Below, one piece after another: positions 27,945 to 36,449 of a stretch of 64,000 nucleotides of DNA; positions within the stretch are counted from its first letter, which is position 1, and every line of letters starts with the position of its first letter. The notes below the pieces were generated by a model. The model was not told the DNA's origin, did no database searches, and saw only the letters and a list, made by a program, of their open reading frames with translations. The stretch is from Planctomycetota bacterium (GTDB lineage: Bacteria > Planctomycetota > UBA1135 > GCA-002686595), in contig JADJNY010000004.1 of the NCBI GenBank assembly GCA_016714045.1, forward strand, positions 496,001 to 560,000, in the 5' to 3' direction. Made by a program: the position numbers and the translations under genes.

Positions 27945-28572
27945 GATCGTCCCATCCTTCCACACGCAAGCCCGGCCTGCCGACCGCGGCCGCCATCGCG
28001 CGCAGCGCTCGTGTGAGCAGCTCGCGCACGTGTTCTTCCGTCGTCTCGCTCTGCGCCGCGTAGCCGCGCACCGTCGCCCCCCCACCAGCCACGGCCAGAA
28101 AGGCGCGCCGAACCTCTCTCGGTTGACGATTGCACACGATGCTCGCCCGCCGCGCGAGGGGCAGCTCGATCCCGAGCACCTTCCATAGGAAGAGGAGGTG
28201 CCCATCCGGGACGTCGCCGATCGGCACGCCCGCGAGCTCGTCCTCCCCCTCTTCCTCGAGCAGCTCCTCCACGGATCGCTCGATCGTCCGTGACAGGAAC
28301 ACCCCGAGCTCGGGTTGGCCGCGGTACTTCATCGCCGCATACGCGACCCGCGCCGCCGCGCGCGATGCGGCGCGACTGGGATCGACGAGCACCGCTTCGT
28401 TCCGCAACCACTCCTCCACCCGCGCGCCGATCTCCAACGGATCGCCATCGCACAACTTGGCGAGGACCTCGCGCGGGGAACGACCCTGGAGGAGCTCACG
28501 ACCCGGCCAATCCCCGGCGAAACCCGAGGGCCCGGCGTCACGGCCGTCATCCGGAGGGACCGCGGGTCCCAT
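27937..28572 (-). CDS. possible divergent ECF-like sigma factor or DNA-binding regulator
   Basis: This is a 211-residue protein. The region LPLARRASIVCNRQPREVRRAFLAVAGGGATVRGYAAQSETTEEHVRELLTRALRAMAAAVG has the helix spacing of a sigma region 4, with a candidate HTH at about residues 165-195. The N-terminal half (AAARVAYAAMKYRGQPELGVFLSRTIERSVEELLEEE) could be a weak region 2. Similarity is low, so the assignment is tentative. Its stop overlaps the TPR gene start, indicating one operon with the downstream TPR and small secreted genes. The start at 28572 is the first in frame; later ATGs are possible. Confidence 0.5.
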   Translation of the reverse strand: MGPAVPPDDGRDAGPSGFAGDWPGRELLQGRSPREVLAKLCDGDPLEIGARVEEWLRNEAVLVDPSRAASRAAARVAYAAMKYRGQPELGVFLSRTIERSVEELLEEEGEDELAGVPIGDVPDGHLLFLWKVLGIELPLARRASIVCNRQPREVRRAFLAVAGGGATVRGYAAQSETTEEHVRELLTRALRAMAAAVGRPGLRVEGWDDHG

Positions 28573-29103
28573 GCGCGAGCGTCACTCCTCTCTCACCGCG
28601 GGCGCGGTGCGTTCGGGGTGAGTATCGAGGGGGTTCGGAGGACGGTCAAGTGGCGTCGAGGCCGGAAGGAGCCGCCGAGTGGGCTGCGCACCGTGTGCTC
28701 GGGCAAGGGTGCGGCGGCCGGTGTAGGCCGGAAGCTCGGGCCCGAGGGGTTCAGGGACGGGCGGTCCTGCACGCTCCCTCGTCGCCCCGACCTGAGCCGG
28801 CGGGCTGAACCTGGAGCTCCCCGGGCGCCGTGTGGTGCGTCGGACCACGGCGGGGCCCGTGTTCCCGCCCCCGAACGACTCTGCTCTCCCGTCCACCGAC
28901 ACTCGTCGGATCACGGCACCCTCGGGTGGGGTCCCGGTTGTGATCCGTACTCGGCAGGTGACCGTCGCCGAGAGTCCAGCCCCCGGCCCAGCCCCGCGGC
29001 GTTCGCCGCCTTCGAGCCGATCGAGGTCGACGAGCGTGAGCTCCAGCGAGCTCGCCTGCGCGCCGGGCCTCCGGCGGGGACCGACGCAAGGTAGGTTGGC
29101 GCG
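28573..29103. other. 530-bp intergenic region with a possible diverged hairpin repeat
   Basis: No gene is supported. It holds the divergent promoters of the sigma-like gene and the reductase gene. The segments around 28813-28855 and 28906-28936 resemble the left part of the 116-bp repeat at 36629 and 38525 (CCCGGGCGCCG, GATCACGGC, GGTGGGGTCC) but are separated by extra sequence, so this would be a diverged or disrupted third copy. Confidence 0.35.
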
Positions 29104-29670
29104 ATGCGGAAGCTGATCTTCGGGATGAACAGGACCCTCGACGGTTACATCGCCGCACCCGGCGACGAAATCGGCTGGGGCGGGCCGCCGAGCGACGAGC
29201 TGTTCCAGTGGTGGCTCGACCGCGAGCGGGAGCTCGGCCTGATGCTGTACGGGCGCAGGCTATGGGAAACGATGAGCTCCTATTGGCCGACCGCCGACCA
29301 GCAACCCAGCGCAACCACGGCGGAGATCGAGTTCGCGCGCAACTGGCGAGGCATGCCGAAGGTCGTGTTCTCGTCGACGATCGACAGGGTCGACTGGAAC
29401 GCGCGTTTGGTCCGCGGCGACGCGGTCACGGAGATCCAGCGTCTCAAGGCGGAGGACGGCGCCCCGATGGGCATCGGCGGCGCAAGGCTCGCCGGTGCGG
29501 CGATGCGAGCGGGGTTGATCGACGAGTACCAGCTCGCCACCTATCCGGTGCTGGTCGGCGGCGGGACGCCGTTTTTCACGGCCCTGGATGGGCGGGTGAA
29601 CCTGAAGCTGGTGGAGACGCGGACGTTTCCGGGTGGTGTGGTGCTGACTAGGTACGAGACGAGGCAGTGA
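29104..29670 (+). CDS. dihydrofolate reductase family protein (RibD C-terminal domain-like)
   Basis: This 188-residue protein fits the whole length of the single-domain DHFR/RibD-C family. The N-terminal strand is RKLIFGMNRTLDGYIAAPG, then LMLYGRRLWETM, then KVVFSSTIDRVDWNARLV, with the nicotinamide-binding stretch GIGGARLAGAAMRAGLIDEY and the C-terminal PVLVGGGTPFF. These enzymes bind NADPH and reduce small substrates; the physiological substrate in stand-alone members is usually unknown. It is the last ordinary chromosomal gene before the island boundary at 29741. Confidence 0.88.
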   Translation: MRKLIFGMNRTLDGYIAAPGDEIGWGGPPSDELFQWWLDRERELGLMLYGRRLWETMSSYWPTADQQPSATTAEIEFARNWRGMPKVVFSSTIDRVDWNARLVRGDAVTEIQRLKAEDGAPMGIGGARLAGAAMRAGLIDEYQLATYPVLVGGGTPFFTALDGRVNLKLVETRTFPGGVVLTRYETRQ

Positions 29671-29740
29671 GGGCGGGGCGATCGGGAGCGGGAGCTCGGC
29701 GCGTGCGTCACGCGGGCGACTCACGGTCGCACACGAGTTC

Positions 29741-29785
29741 GTGTTGGTGCGCCCGAGAGGAGTCGAACCTCCGACCTGCGGTTTA
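29741..29785 (-). repeat. left att-like direct repeat: 3' part of tRNA-Arg gene
   Basis: Forty-five bases identical to 55943-55987. On the minus strand they read as the 3' side of a tRNA: 3' anticodon-stem strand, variable loop, T-arm with TTCGACT, acceptor strand and encoded CCA. No 5' half follows, so this is not a tRNA gene but a typical duplication left by a tRNA-targeting integrase. The IS5 element is inserted at its inner end. Confidence 0.85.
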
Positions 29786-30659
29786 GAGCACGTCCTAAAA
29801 CCATCGATTACCTCTGTCAACCGCGCCTCGGATATGGTGTGAGATGGTCCATGCCCAAGGACTTCTTCGACGTACCCGACGACCTCTGGTCTCGCATCGA
29901 GCCGTTGCTGCCGCCCGAGCAGCCCAGGCCGAAGGGCGGTCGTCCGCGTGTGCCGGATCGCGTTGCGTTCGCCGGGATCCTCTACCGCGTTCGCACGGGC
30001 TGTCAGTGGAAGGCGCTGCCCGCCGACTTCGGCTCGGGATCGACGTGTCACCTGCGGATGATGCAGTGGATCCGCGCCGGGCTGTTCGAGAAGCTGCACG
30101 AGGAGATGCTCCGGTACTACGACAAACGACGCGGCATCAAGTGGGACTTCGCCTCGCTCGACAGCGCCATGGCGAAGGCACCAAAAGGGGGGTCGACACG
30201 GGGCCGAACCCGACGGACCGGGGGAAACTCGGCGTGAAACGGCACGTCCTCACCGACGGACGAGGAGTGCCGTTGGCCGTGCGAACGACGGCGGCCAACG
30301 TGCACGACAAGTGGACGGTCGGTGAGATGCTCGACGCGGTCGCGCTGAAGGCGTCGCGAGGTCCGCGACGGCCCAAGCATCTGTGTTTGGACAAGGGCTA
30401 CGACTACCAGGACGCCGAGGCCGCTGTTCGCGTCCGCGGAATCACGCCCCACATCCGTCGTCGCGGCGAGCAGCCGATGATCGGTTGCGTGAAGGGCACG
30501 CCACGACGCTGGGTCGTCGAACGAACCAACAGCTGGCACAATCGGTTTCGCGGGCTGCTCGTGCGCTGGGAGCGCACCGCGGGGAACTACCTGGCGATAG
30601 CGCAGCTCGCCTCGGCACTCATCGCGTTACAGATAGCTCATTGGTTTTAGGATGTGCTC
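29786..30659 (+). mobile_element. IS5-family insertion sequence (IS427-like)
   Basis: This 874-bp element has 18-bp terminal inverted repeats (GAGCACGTCCTAAAACCA at 29786-29803; complementary copy at 30642-30659 with one mismatch). A 3-bp target duplication, TTA, lies at 29783-29785 and 30660-30662. Element size, ends and the two-frame transposase fit the IS427 subgroup of IS5. The clean ends and duplication indicate recent insertion, into the att repeat. Confidence 0.92.
29839..30650 (+). CDS. IS5-family transposase in two frames (programmed -1 frameshift likely)
   Basis: The first frame (29839-30237) holds the N-terminal DUF4096-like domain: DVPDDLWSRIEPLLP, GGRPRVPDR, TGCQWKALP. The second frame (ending 30650) holds the DDE catalytic region: GVKRHVLTDGRGVPLAVRTTAANVHD, DKGYD and WVVERTNSW. 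The frames join at AAAAGGGGGG near 30183-30192 by a -1 shift, placing LDSAMAKAPKGG before VDTGPNPTDRGK. Slippery A/G runs like this are used by IS427-group transposases to control transposase level, so the break is probably functional rather than an error. The fused protein has about 268 residues. The ATG at 29851 is a likely real start. Confidence 0.88.
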
Positions 30660-30811
30660 TTACGTCTCGGAGTCTGCCGAACGGCCACGTCAACGCATGA
30701 TCAGGGGCACAGCTTGACAGACGATTGCGGACTGCATACGATTGCGACACTACTCATAAGCGGCTAGCTTCTCCACGCTTGGCGGACATCCGCACACACT
30801 AGGACACATCG

Positions 30812-31654
30812 ATGATCCACAGTCTTTTTCATGCTCCGTTCGTCGCAGCGGTGTTTGCAATATGGACACTTGTAGCTCCCGGTTCAGGGCCCGGGCCGCA
30901 AACTGCGATTCCGACGAACCCGCGCTCCCCATGGACCCTTCTCTCGCATCCGAGTTCGGCGGCAATCGCCGCGGAGGACATGGTGCGGATTTCCGGCTCG
31001 TGGGACCCGGCAGAGGGAATCAAGATCGTCCACACAGTTCCGCCCGGCAAATACCTAGTACTAACCGACGGGGTCTTCGTCGAAGGCAGCACCACGTTTG
31101 AAACGACCAGTCGTGGGGCCGCGTGGCTGTATCAGGACTCGGTACCAGTGACGCCAGCTATCAAGGACTTCGCGCGTCTACGGACGGGGCTCATCTACCC
31201 CCCGGCGTCCACCGTTCGGCTCAAGTTCGAAGTTCAGGTCCCCGCTACCTCAGAGGGGTACTTCTCGCTAGCGGGCTACTACCGAACGCCGCAACAGATC
31301 GCTGCGACTGCGCAACTGGCCAATGCCGTCGTGGTCATGTTCGATGGCCAGACGCTCACTGCGGACTACCCGGTCGGGCCATCGGTTACGGCCTATAATG
31401 TACCCGCAAACAAGCGTCTCGTGCTGACCGACCTTGTCACGACTCGAATCGCGGTTGCAGGCTCGAATCCGGTTGTTTACTCCCCAGTCGCTAACGTCCT
31501 CCTCGAGAACGCCGTGTTCTCGTGGTACGCGTACCCGGATGATCTCCTTCCCCGGCTCGTATTCCAACCGGGCTCTAACGTGAGCATAGGACTGTGCTGC
31601 AGCGGGCAGGTCGTCATGCGCGTGATGTACACGGGGTACCTGGAAGACACTTGA
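30812..31654 (+). CDS. secreted protein with two related beta domains
   Basis: This 280-residue protein has an N-terminal hydrophobic segment (APFVAAVFAIWTLVAPG) that fits a signal peptide. Two halves share a pattern: KIVHTVPPGKYLVLTDGVFV near residue 75 and AYNVPANKRLVLTDLVTTR near residue 205, each followed by a strand-rich stretch. This suggests an internal duplication of a beta-sandwich domain. The base composition is clearly less GC-rich than the flanking chromosome. It is the first gene of the island after the IS. No function is recognised. Confidence 0.65.
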   Translation: MIHSLFHAPFVAAVFAIWTLVAPGSGPGPQTAIPTNPRSPWTLLSHPSSAAIAAEDMVRISGSWDPAEGIKIVHTVPPGKYLVLTDGVFVEGSTTFETTSRGAAWLYQDSVPVTPAIKDFARLRTGLIYPPASTVRLKFEVQVPATSEGYFSLAGYYRTPQQIAATAQLANAVVVMFDGQTLTADYPVGPSVTAYNVPANKRLVLTDLVTTRIAVAGSNPVVYSPVANVLLENAVFSWYAYPDDLLPRLVFQPGSNVSIGLCCSGQVVMRVMYTGYLEDT

Positions 31655-31948
31655 GCTACAAGCGGTCGACGCCGCCGTTTGAGACGGTTGTCCGCTCGCC
31701 GCAGCCGCTCGTTGCGGTCAACGGGTTCACTGCTCGCTCGGTGATGGTCCTCGGCAAGTCCCGCGGCTACGCCGCGCGGGCAAGCACTCTGCATGTCCTA
31801 GCACAGATGATCGAGTGGTCCCATCGCTGCGTGTGCGATTCGCCGACACAGCCAAAGGAACCGGCTCAGAGGGTCGCATCGGCGAACACCGCATGGACGT
31901 CCGGCCTGCAGCTCATCCTGGCAACCGAAGCCGCGACGCGACCGTAGG
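31655..31948. other. 294-bp gap between convergent genes
   Basis: I see no gene, hairpin terminator or repeat that I can support in this interval. Confidence 0.4.
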
Positions 31949-34183
31949 TCACTCCGCGAATCCGCTCCACGAGACCGTGTCGGACAAGTAGATCGAGGTT
32001 CCGGGCACGCTGTCCCTGTCGATTCCGCCGAAGCGCAGGAGCAGACCCCGACTCGGATCCCACGCCATGGGACTGTATCGCCGGAGTCCATTGTCCGCTG
32101 CGGCTGAGTTCCAAGCCGCACCATTCCAGCGCCACGTGAGCGGTGCCGCAGGCATGCTCAGCACGACATCGCCGGTCACACGGTCGAACCCGAGAGCGGG
32201 ACCTCCGGACCCGAGCGGGTAGTTGCCGAAGGGACCGCTGCTATCCAAACGCAACCACGCTGAACCGTTCCAGCGCCACGTCTCCCCGAGCATCTGGCCG
32301 ACTGCATTCCGCCCCGCATGCAGCAGCGTCTGCCTGCGAGCAGCATCGTACGCGAGTTGAACTTCGATCCGGATGCCCGGCCCGGCACCCGGACTGTTGG
32401 TGTTCCTCGTCCAAAGCCCCGTTCCGGTTCCCGTCGACTGCCACTCCCACGTGTCGACTGGCGAGTTCAAGGTGCTGCCGTAGGTCGCACCGCCGTGCAG
32501 TACGAGCCGTCGTCGGTATTCGTCGAACGCCAACCCGTGTGCAAACAGAGCTGGCGGAGGGGAGATCGATGCCGAGTTGGAGATTTGCAGCCAGTCGTTC
32601 CCATCCCATTCCCACATGTCGTCGTAGATTAGGCCAGTCGTCTTGCCACCGAACAGCACCGTACGTCGCCGTGCGGGATCGAAGGCCATGGCATGCTGGG
32701 CGCGCGCGGGCGGTCGGTGCGCCGGGGAGCGGAGGATCCAATGGACTCCGTTCCATTCCCACGTGTCGTTGAAGAAGTTCAGGCTTCCTGACTGATCAGC
32801 GGCTCCGCCGAACAGGACCACGCGCCTCCGGAAGAGGTCGGCTGCCAGAGCATGGTTCGACCGCGCAGGCGGGGATCCAACTCCCCCGGGGTGCAGCGTG
32901 ATCCACGCCTCCTGGGGGGTAGCTCCGCGAAAGGCATAGACGGATCCCGCGTTGACGCCACCGGCATGGTCGTCGGTTGGCGCGCCGACTACGAACGAGT
33001 TACCATCGAGCGCAACAGCGCTCCCGAACTGATCACCCACTGCCGCATCACTGGCGTAAAGGAGCCCACGATGAACGAAACGACCAGGATCCGTTCGATC
33101 GAATTGCTCGACCCACCCACGGTCTGCGTTGGCGCGGCGCCAGCCGCGCAGTGCCGCGCGTGGGGCCATCGCTACATCGGTGCTCGGCAGCGCGGGAGAG
33201 TCTACTCCGCCTAAGGACTCTCGTCCGCTCAGCCGCCATGTGCCCGCTAACACATCCGTGAAGAAGCTCACACCCCGGTCGGATGAGACGAGGACGGAAT
33301 GCCGCGCCGCTCCCAGGGCCCGGCCAAATCTAGCTCCATAAAGCGCTCCCCCGATGATGTGCTGCTGTCCAAGAAGGAAACGCGCAGGCCTCCAGGCCCC
33401 CGGGTCCTTGGCGAACAAATAGACCGCTCCGACATCCGCCACCCCCCCGGCTCCCCAGCGGCTCGGAGCGCCCACCGCGAGCACGTCCCCAGAATCCACG
33501 CCGCTGAATGCGACGCTCCAGCCGAAGCGTTCCCCCGGGCCTGTGGGCGCGAACGACACCAGCTTTTCGACGAATCGCCAAGTACCCAAGTGGCGTTCAA
33601 ACAGGTGCACACTTCCGTATGGGCTCGACGGCGCACCCACAGCGATCCAGTTGCCGTGAACAGCCACACTTGCGCCGAATTCGTCGCCCATGTGGCTACT
33701 ACTGGGCAATCGCACCGGGGATCCCCACGAGTTTGTGCCACGCGCGTAGACCCAGGCGGTTCCCGCAGCAGGACCTCCACCGCGCAGGTCGTGCCACGCA
33801 CCCACGACGAGCAGGTCTTCTGACATGGCGATCGCGCGCCCGAACTCGGCACCAGCGCTCACGCTCGTCGTGTAGAGCGGCGGCTCTTGCACCCAGGTAG
33901 AGCCGTTCAGTGTGAAGCAGTACACCGCGCCCGCGTCGGAGCCGCTAGCGTGGTCCCTTCCCGGTGCTCCGACGGCGATGCGGCCGTGTGAGTAGGCCAC
34001 GCTCGAGCCAAAGTTGTCTCCGGGTTGGGCGCCGTTGGCGGTGAGCTTGACCGCTGTGGGCGGTGGAACCAACTGCGCCATTACGTGCCCCGTCAGGACG
34101 ACGCCAATGAGCCACGCCAGAACGACGGCGCGACCACACTCGCTACACAAGCTGCAAACGCGGGAAATCGTCTGAACTGACAT
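31949..34183 (-). CDS. secreted protein with FG-GAP repeats and kelch-like repeats
   Basis: The ATG at 34183 is chosen because AGGAG sits five bases before it; the frame extends 13 codons further. The 744-residue product has a hydrophobic signal segment (VVLAWLIGVVLTGHVMA). The first half has at least five FG-GAP units (GDNFGSSVAYSHGRIAVGAPG, GAEFGRAIAMSEDLLVVGA, GDEFGASVAVHGNWIAVGAP, GDQFGSAVALDGNSFVVGAP). The second half has at least four kelch-like units (RRVVLFGGAADQ, RRTVLFGGKT, RRLVLHGGAT, RQTLLHAGRN), each with DTWEWNG-type strands. It would form two propellers and act extracellularly, perhaps in binding. It is cargo in the island, and its GC content is below that of the flank. Confidence 0.82.
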   Translation of the reverse strand: MSVQTISRVCSLCSECGRAVVLAWLIGVVLTGHVMAQLVPPPTAVKLTANGAQPGDNFGSSVAYSHGRIAVGAPGRDHASGSDAGAVYCFTLNGSTWVQEPPLYTTSVSAGAEFGRAIAMSEDLLVVGAWHDLRGGGPAAGTAWVYARGTNSWGSPVRLPSSSHMGDEFGASVAVHGNWIAVGAPSSPYGSVHLFERHLGTWRFVEKLVSFAPTGPGERFGWSVAFSGVDSGDVLAVGAPSRWGAGGVADVGAVYLFAKDPGAWRPARFLLGQQHIIGGALYGARFGRALGAARHSVLVSSDRGVSFFTDVLAGTWRLSGRESLGGVDSPALPSTDVAMAPRAALRGWRRANADRGWVEQFDRTDPGRFVHRGLLYASDAAVGDQFGSAVALDGNSFVVGAPTDDHAGGVNAGSVYAFRGATPQEAWITLHPGGVGSPPARSNHALAADLFRRRVVLFGGAADQSGSLNFFNDTWEWNGVHWILRSPAHRPPARAQHAMAFDPARRRTVLFGGKTTGLIYDDMWEWDGNDWLQISNSASISPPPALFAHGLAFDEYRRRLVLHGGATYGSTLNSPVDTWEWQSTGTGTGLWTRNTNSPGAGPGIRIEVQLAYDAARRQTLLHAGRNAVGQMLGETWRWNGSAWLRLDSSGPFGNYPLGSGGPALGFDRVTGDVVLSMPAAPLTWRWNGAAWNSAAADNGLRRYSPMAWDPSRGLLLRFGGIDRDSVPGTSIYLSDTVSWSGFAE

Positions 34184-34639
34184 TGTGCTCCTCTTGGGTT
34201 TGACGGAAACGCGTCCCCCCACCGCGCTGGCACCAGCGGGGCAGAGGTGGATCGAAGCTCCGCTCCAGCATGATGCCTTGCGCGTCGCTGCGGTCCAGCC
34301 CGACCCGATTCATGTTCATTCGACGCACGGTCCTTCGGCGAGATCTTCACATTCATCAGCAGCGGTTGGAATAGGACATCCAAGCAGGTGGGCCCTGCGC
34401 ATGGGCCACCACTGTCAGATCCGCCCGTCCCCGCACGAACGATCCTGCATGTGCGCGTCCGGGGGATCGTTTGGCCCTGGGCCGGAACCGCCTTGGGTCG
34501 ATCCCACTGCCCCTTCAGCCCAAGCAACCGGCCCAGCCATCCAGTCGAGAATCGGATCCTTACGCACCGGGTAGGTAGGGTTGGCTCTGAGTTCGAAGTC
34601 GAGTGAGGAGCAGGCGGGGCTGACCGGACCACGATCACG
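34184..34639. other. 450-bp region upstream of the FG-GAP gene
   Basis: It carries the Shine-Dalgarno site (AGGAG) and presumably the promoter of the FG-GAP gene. Frames here are continuations of the broken transposase frame and show no domain. Nothing else is supported. Confidence 0.35.
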
Positions 34640-34989
34640 TCGAAGGGCTCTGGCAGGAGCGGGAGCGGACGCAAACGTCCGCGCTCCGACTTGTACGAGC
34701 GTCGGTACCCATGCGCCTTAACGAGCCAGTCGTGCAGGTCGTGGGCGTTGATCGGCCGATCGTCACGGGCGTGCTCGGAGCACCACGCCTCGATCGCCGT
34801 GGATAGCTCCGACGCAACTCGCGGCTTCCCGGCGCGGCCGTCCACCGCACCCTCGCGGGCATGCTGCAGGTGGTAGCGCACCGTGCTCTCGACCACGCCG
34901 AGCTGGCGCGCACTGGCTCGGGCGGGCATGTGCTTCTCGGACAGGACTCGAATCGTCACGATTTCCTCGGGGCGAAGGCGGCACGGCAT
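34640..34989 (-). pseudogene. remnant of an IS21-family transposase (IstA N-terminus)
   Basis: The first ~105 residues from 34989 match the start of IstA transposases: an HTH (IVTIRVLSEKHMPARASARQLGVVESTVRYHL), then RPINAHDLHDWLVKAHGYRRSYKS. After that the frame loses similarity and the DDE catalytic core and the IstB ATPase are absent. The open frame continues to 34093, overlapping the FG-GAP gene, but that part is not coding. It is a decayed insertion and shows that the island has collected several mobile elements. Confidence 0.6.
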
Positions 34990-35069
34990 CCGCCCGTCTT
35001 GACCGGCACCAGGCTGGCCGGCAAATCGGGCGGCTGGGCCGCCTCAGGTCGGAGGGGGTGCGCGAGGGT

Positions 35070-36449
35070 TCACGCCTTGAACGGCTTCCTCGTGATCGCA
35101 TCCTCCGGCGACATCCCCCGCCGTAACCGGACGCCTATTGTCGTCACGCTCACACGCGCTCGCTGGTCCCTCGCCCATGCAGCAACCGTCTGCGTCATTC
35201 CGAACGCTGTGATGTCGCGTCCCGGGGCGACGCCGCCTTCCAGAGGGTTTGGGAACGTGATGGCCTCCTCGGGCGGCATCCCGCGCTTCAGCCGGTCGAC
35301 GAGACCAGCCATCGAGACCGTGCACCGAGGGTCCCGCGTCCATGCCTGCGGGCCCTTTGTTTCGCCGAACGCGCGGATCGTCCAGCGCGGTTTGTGCGAG
35401 ATCTTGGGCGGGCGCCTGTAGCGCAGCTGCTCCTTCCGCGTCATCCAGCGGCACGCTTCAGGTCCGTAGTTGGCATCCGGACTGCTCCGCATGAGCACGA
35501 GGCCCGGACGGTAGCCCGCCGCGAGCGCCCACGCGTGGAACGCCCCGAAGCTGTCCCAGGCTTCCGCGACACGGATCCCGCGCGCGCCGATGTTGTGGAA
35601 GTCGGGGTGCTTCTTCGAGGTGCAACGCTCGCGCATCGCTTGCCAGGACTTCTGGAGCGCCTTCCCGTGCTTCAACTTGTCGACGGGCGTCGGCCGCGGC
35701 CGAAACCATCCGCGCTTCTGAAGGCCCCGCAGCACGGTGTGGTAGTCGGTGCCGATGAGCTTCGCAGTCTCCACCACGCTGCGGCCTTCCACCACGTAGT
35801 GCTGGAGGACCTGGTTCCACATCGGAGACGCCGAGCGCCGGCCGCCCGGCCTCGCTGGCTTCTTGGTGATGGCTGTCTCCGGGGGCAGGCCCTCGTTCAG
35901 ACGTGTGCGGAGGGTCTCCCCCGACACGCTGCACCGCGGGTCCTTCGACCATGCGTGGACCGACTTCGACTCGCCGAACGCGGTGACGAGCTTCGTGGCC
36001 GTTGGGCTCGCGCGCAGGCCGCTGCGGATCACTTCGCTGCGCGAGGCCCAGACGCAGTTCGAGGGGCGGTAGCCGCGCTTGCGGTCGCGCAGGTCGATGC
36101 AGGCGCCGGGGCGGTAGCCACTCGTCTTCGCCCAGGCGAGGAACGCATCGAGCGAGCGCCACTCGGCGCAGAGCTTGACCCCGCGGGCACCGAAGCGCTC
36201 GTAGAGGGGATGCTCGGTGGAGGTGCAGCGGCCGAGGATGCTCCGCCACAGGCTCGCGAGCGTGGTCTCGCGCGCATTGAGCTTCCTCGCCTTGGGGCGG
36301 AGGTCGATACCGTCGCGACGAAGCAGCCTCCGCACGGCGCCTTCGGAGTGGCCGTTGTTCCTGGCGTACTCCGCGGCGGTCTCGCCTCGCGCGATGGCCT
36401 TGAGTGCGTCCTCGGTGTCGATGCGAGGTGTGGGCGGAGGGACCTTCAT
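35070..36449 (-). CDS. phage-type protein with duplicated HTH, AP2/HNH-like and short DNA-binding-like modules
   Basis: This 459-residue protein is built from repeats. An HTH-like unit occurs at about residues 15-50 and 215-250. A ~77-residue unit (66-142 and 268-344) has the pattern W..M..RCTS..HP......GARGI.....W.SF.AF..WA...GYRPG, seen in phage proteins related to AP2 and HNH domains. A ~39-residue unit occurs three times (157-195, 359-397, 414-452) with consensus AFGExK...AWxxDPRCxVSxxxLxxRLxxGxxPExAIT. The order is HTH-X-Y-HTH-X-Y-Y, so a gene-internal duplication is clear. Sequence-specific DNA binding is the likely activity; no catalytic HNH triad is evident. No neighbour shares its operon. 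Confidence 0.75.
   Translation of the reverse strand: MKVPPPTPRIDTEDALKAIARGETAAEYARNNGHSEGAVRRLLRRDGIDLRPKARKLNARETTLASLWRSILGRCTSTEHPLYERFGARGVKLCAEWRSLDAFLAWAKTSGYRPGACIDLRDRKRGYRPSNCVWASRSEVIRSGLRASPTATKLVTAFGESKSVHAWSKDPRCSVSGETLRTRLNEGLPPETAITKKPARPGGRRSASPMWNQVLQHYVVEGRSVVETAKLIGTDYHTVLRGLQKRGWFRPRPTPVDKLKHGKALQKSWQAMRERCTSKKHPDFHNIGARGIRVAEAWDSFGAFHAWALAAGYRPGLVLMRSSPDANYGPEACRWMTRKEQLRYRRPPKISHKPRWTIRAFGETKGPQAWTRDPRCTVSMAGLVDRLKRGMPPEEAITFPNPLEGGVAPGRDITAFGMTQTVAAWARDQRARVSVTTIGVRLRRGMSPEDAITRKPFKA

Noticed and set aside
29741..29785. A complete tRNA gene at the left island end
   Set aside because: Only the 3' side from the anticodon stem to CCA is present. The sequence that would be the 5' half, on either side of the IS, cannot pair with it.
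31594..31947. A 117-codon plus-strand frame after the secreted protein
   Set aside because: It overlaps the end of the preceding gene, has no start signal, and its translation shows no domain.
34093..34639. Extension of the IS21 transposase frame into the FG-GAP gene
   Set aside because: After about 105 residues the frame has no similarity to IstA and overlaps a well-supported gene with a Shine-Dalgarno site.
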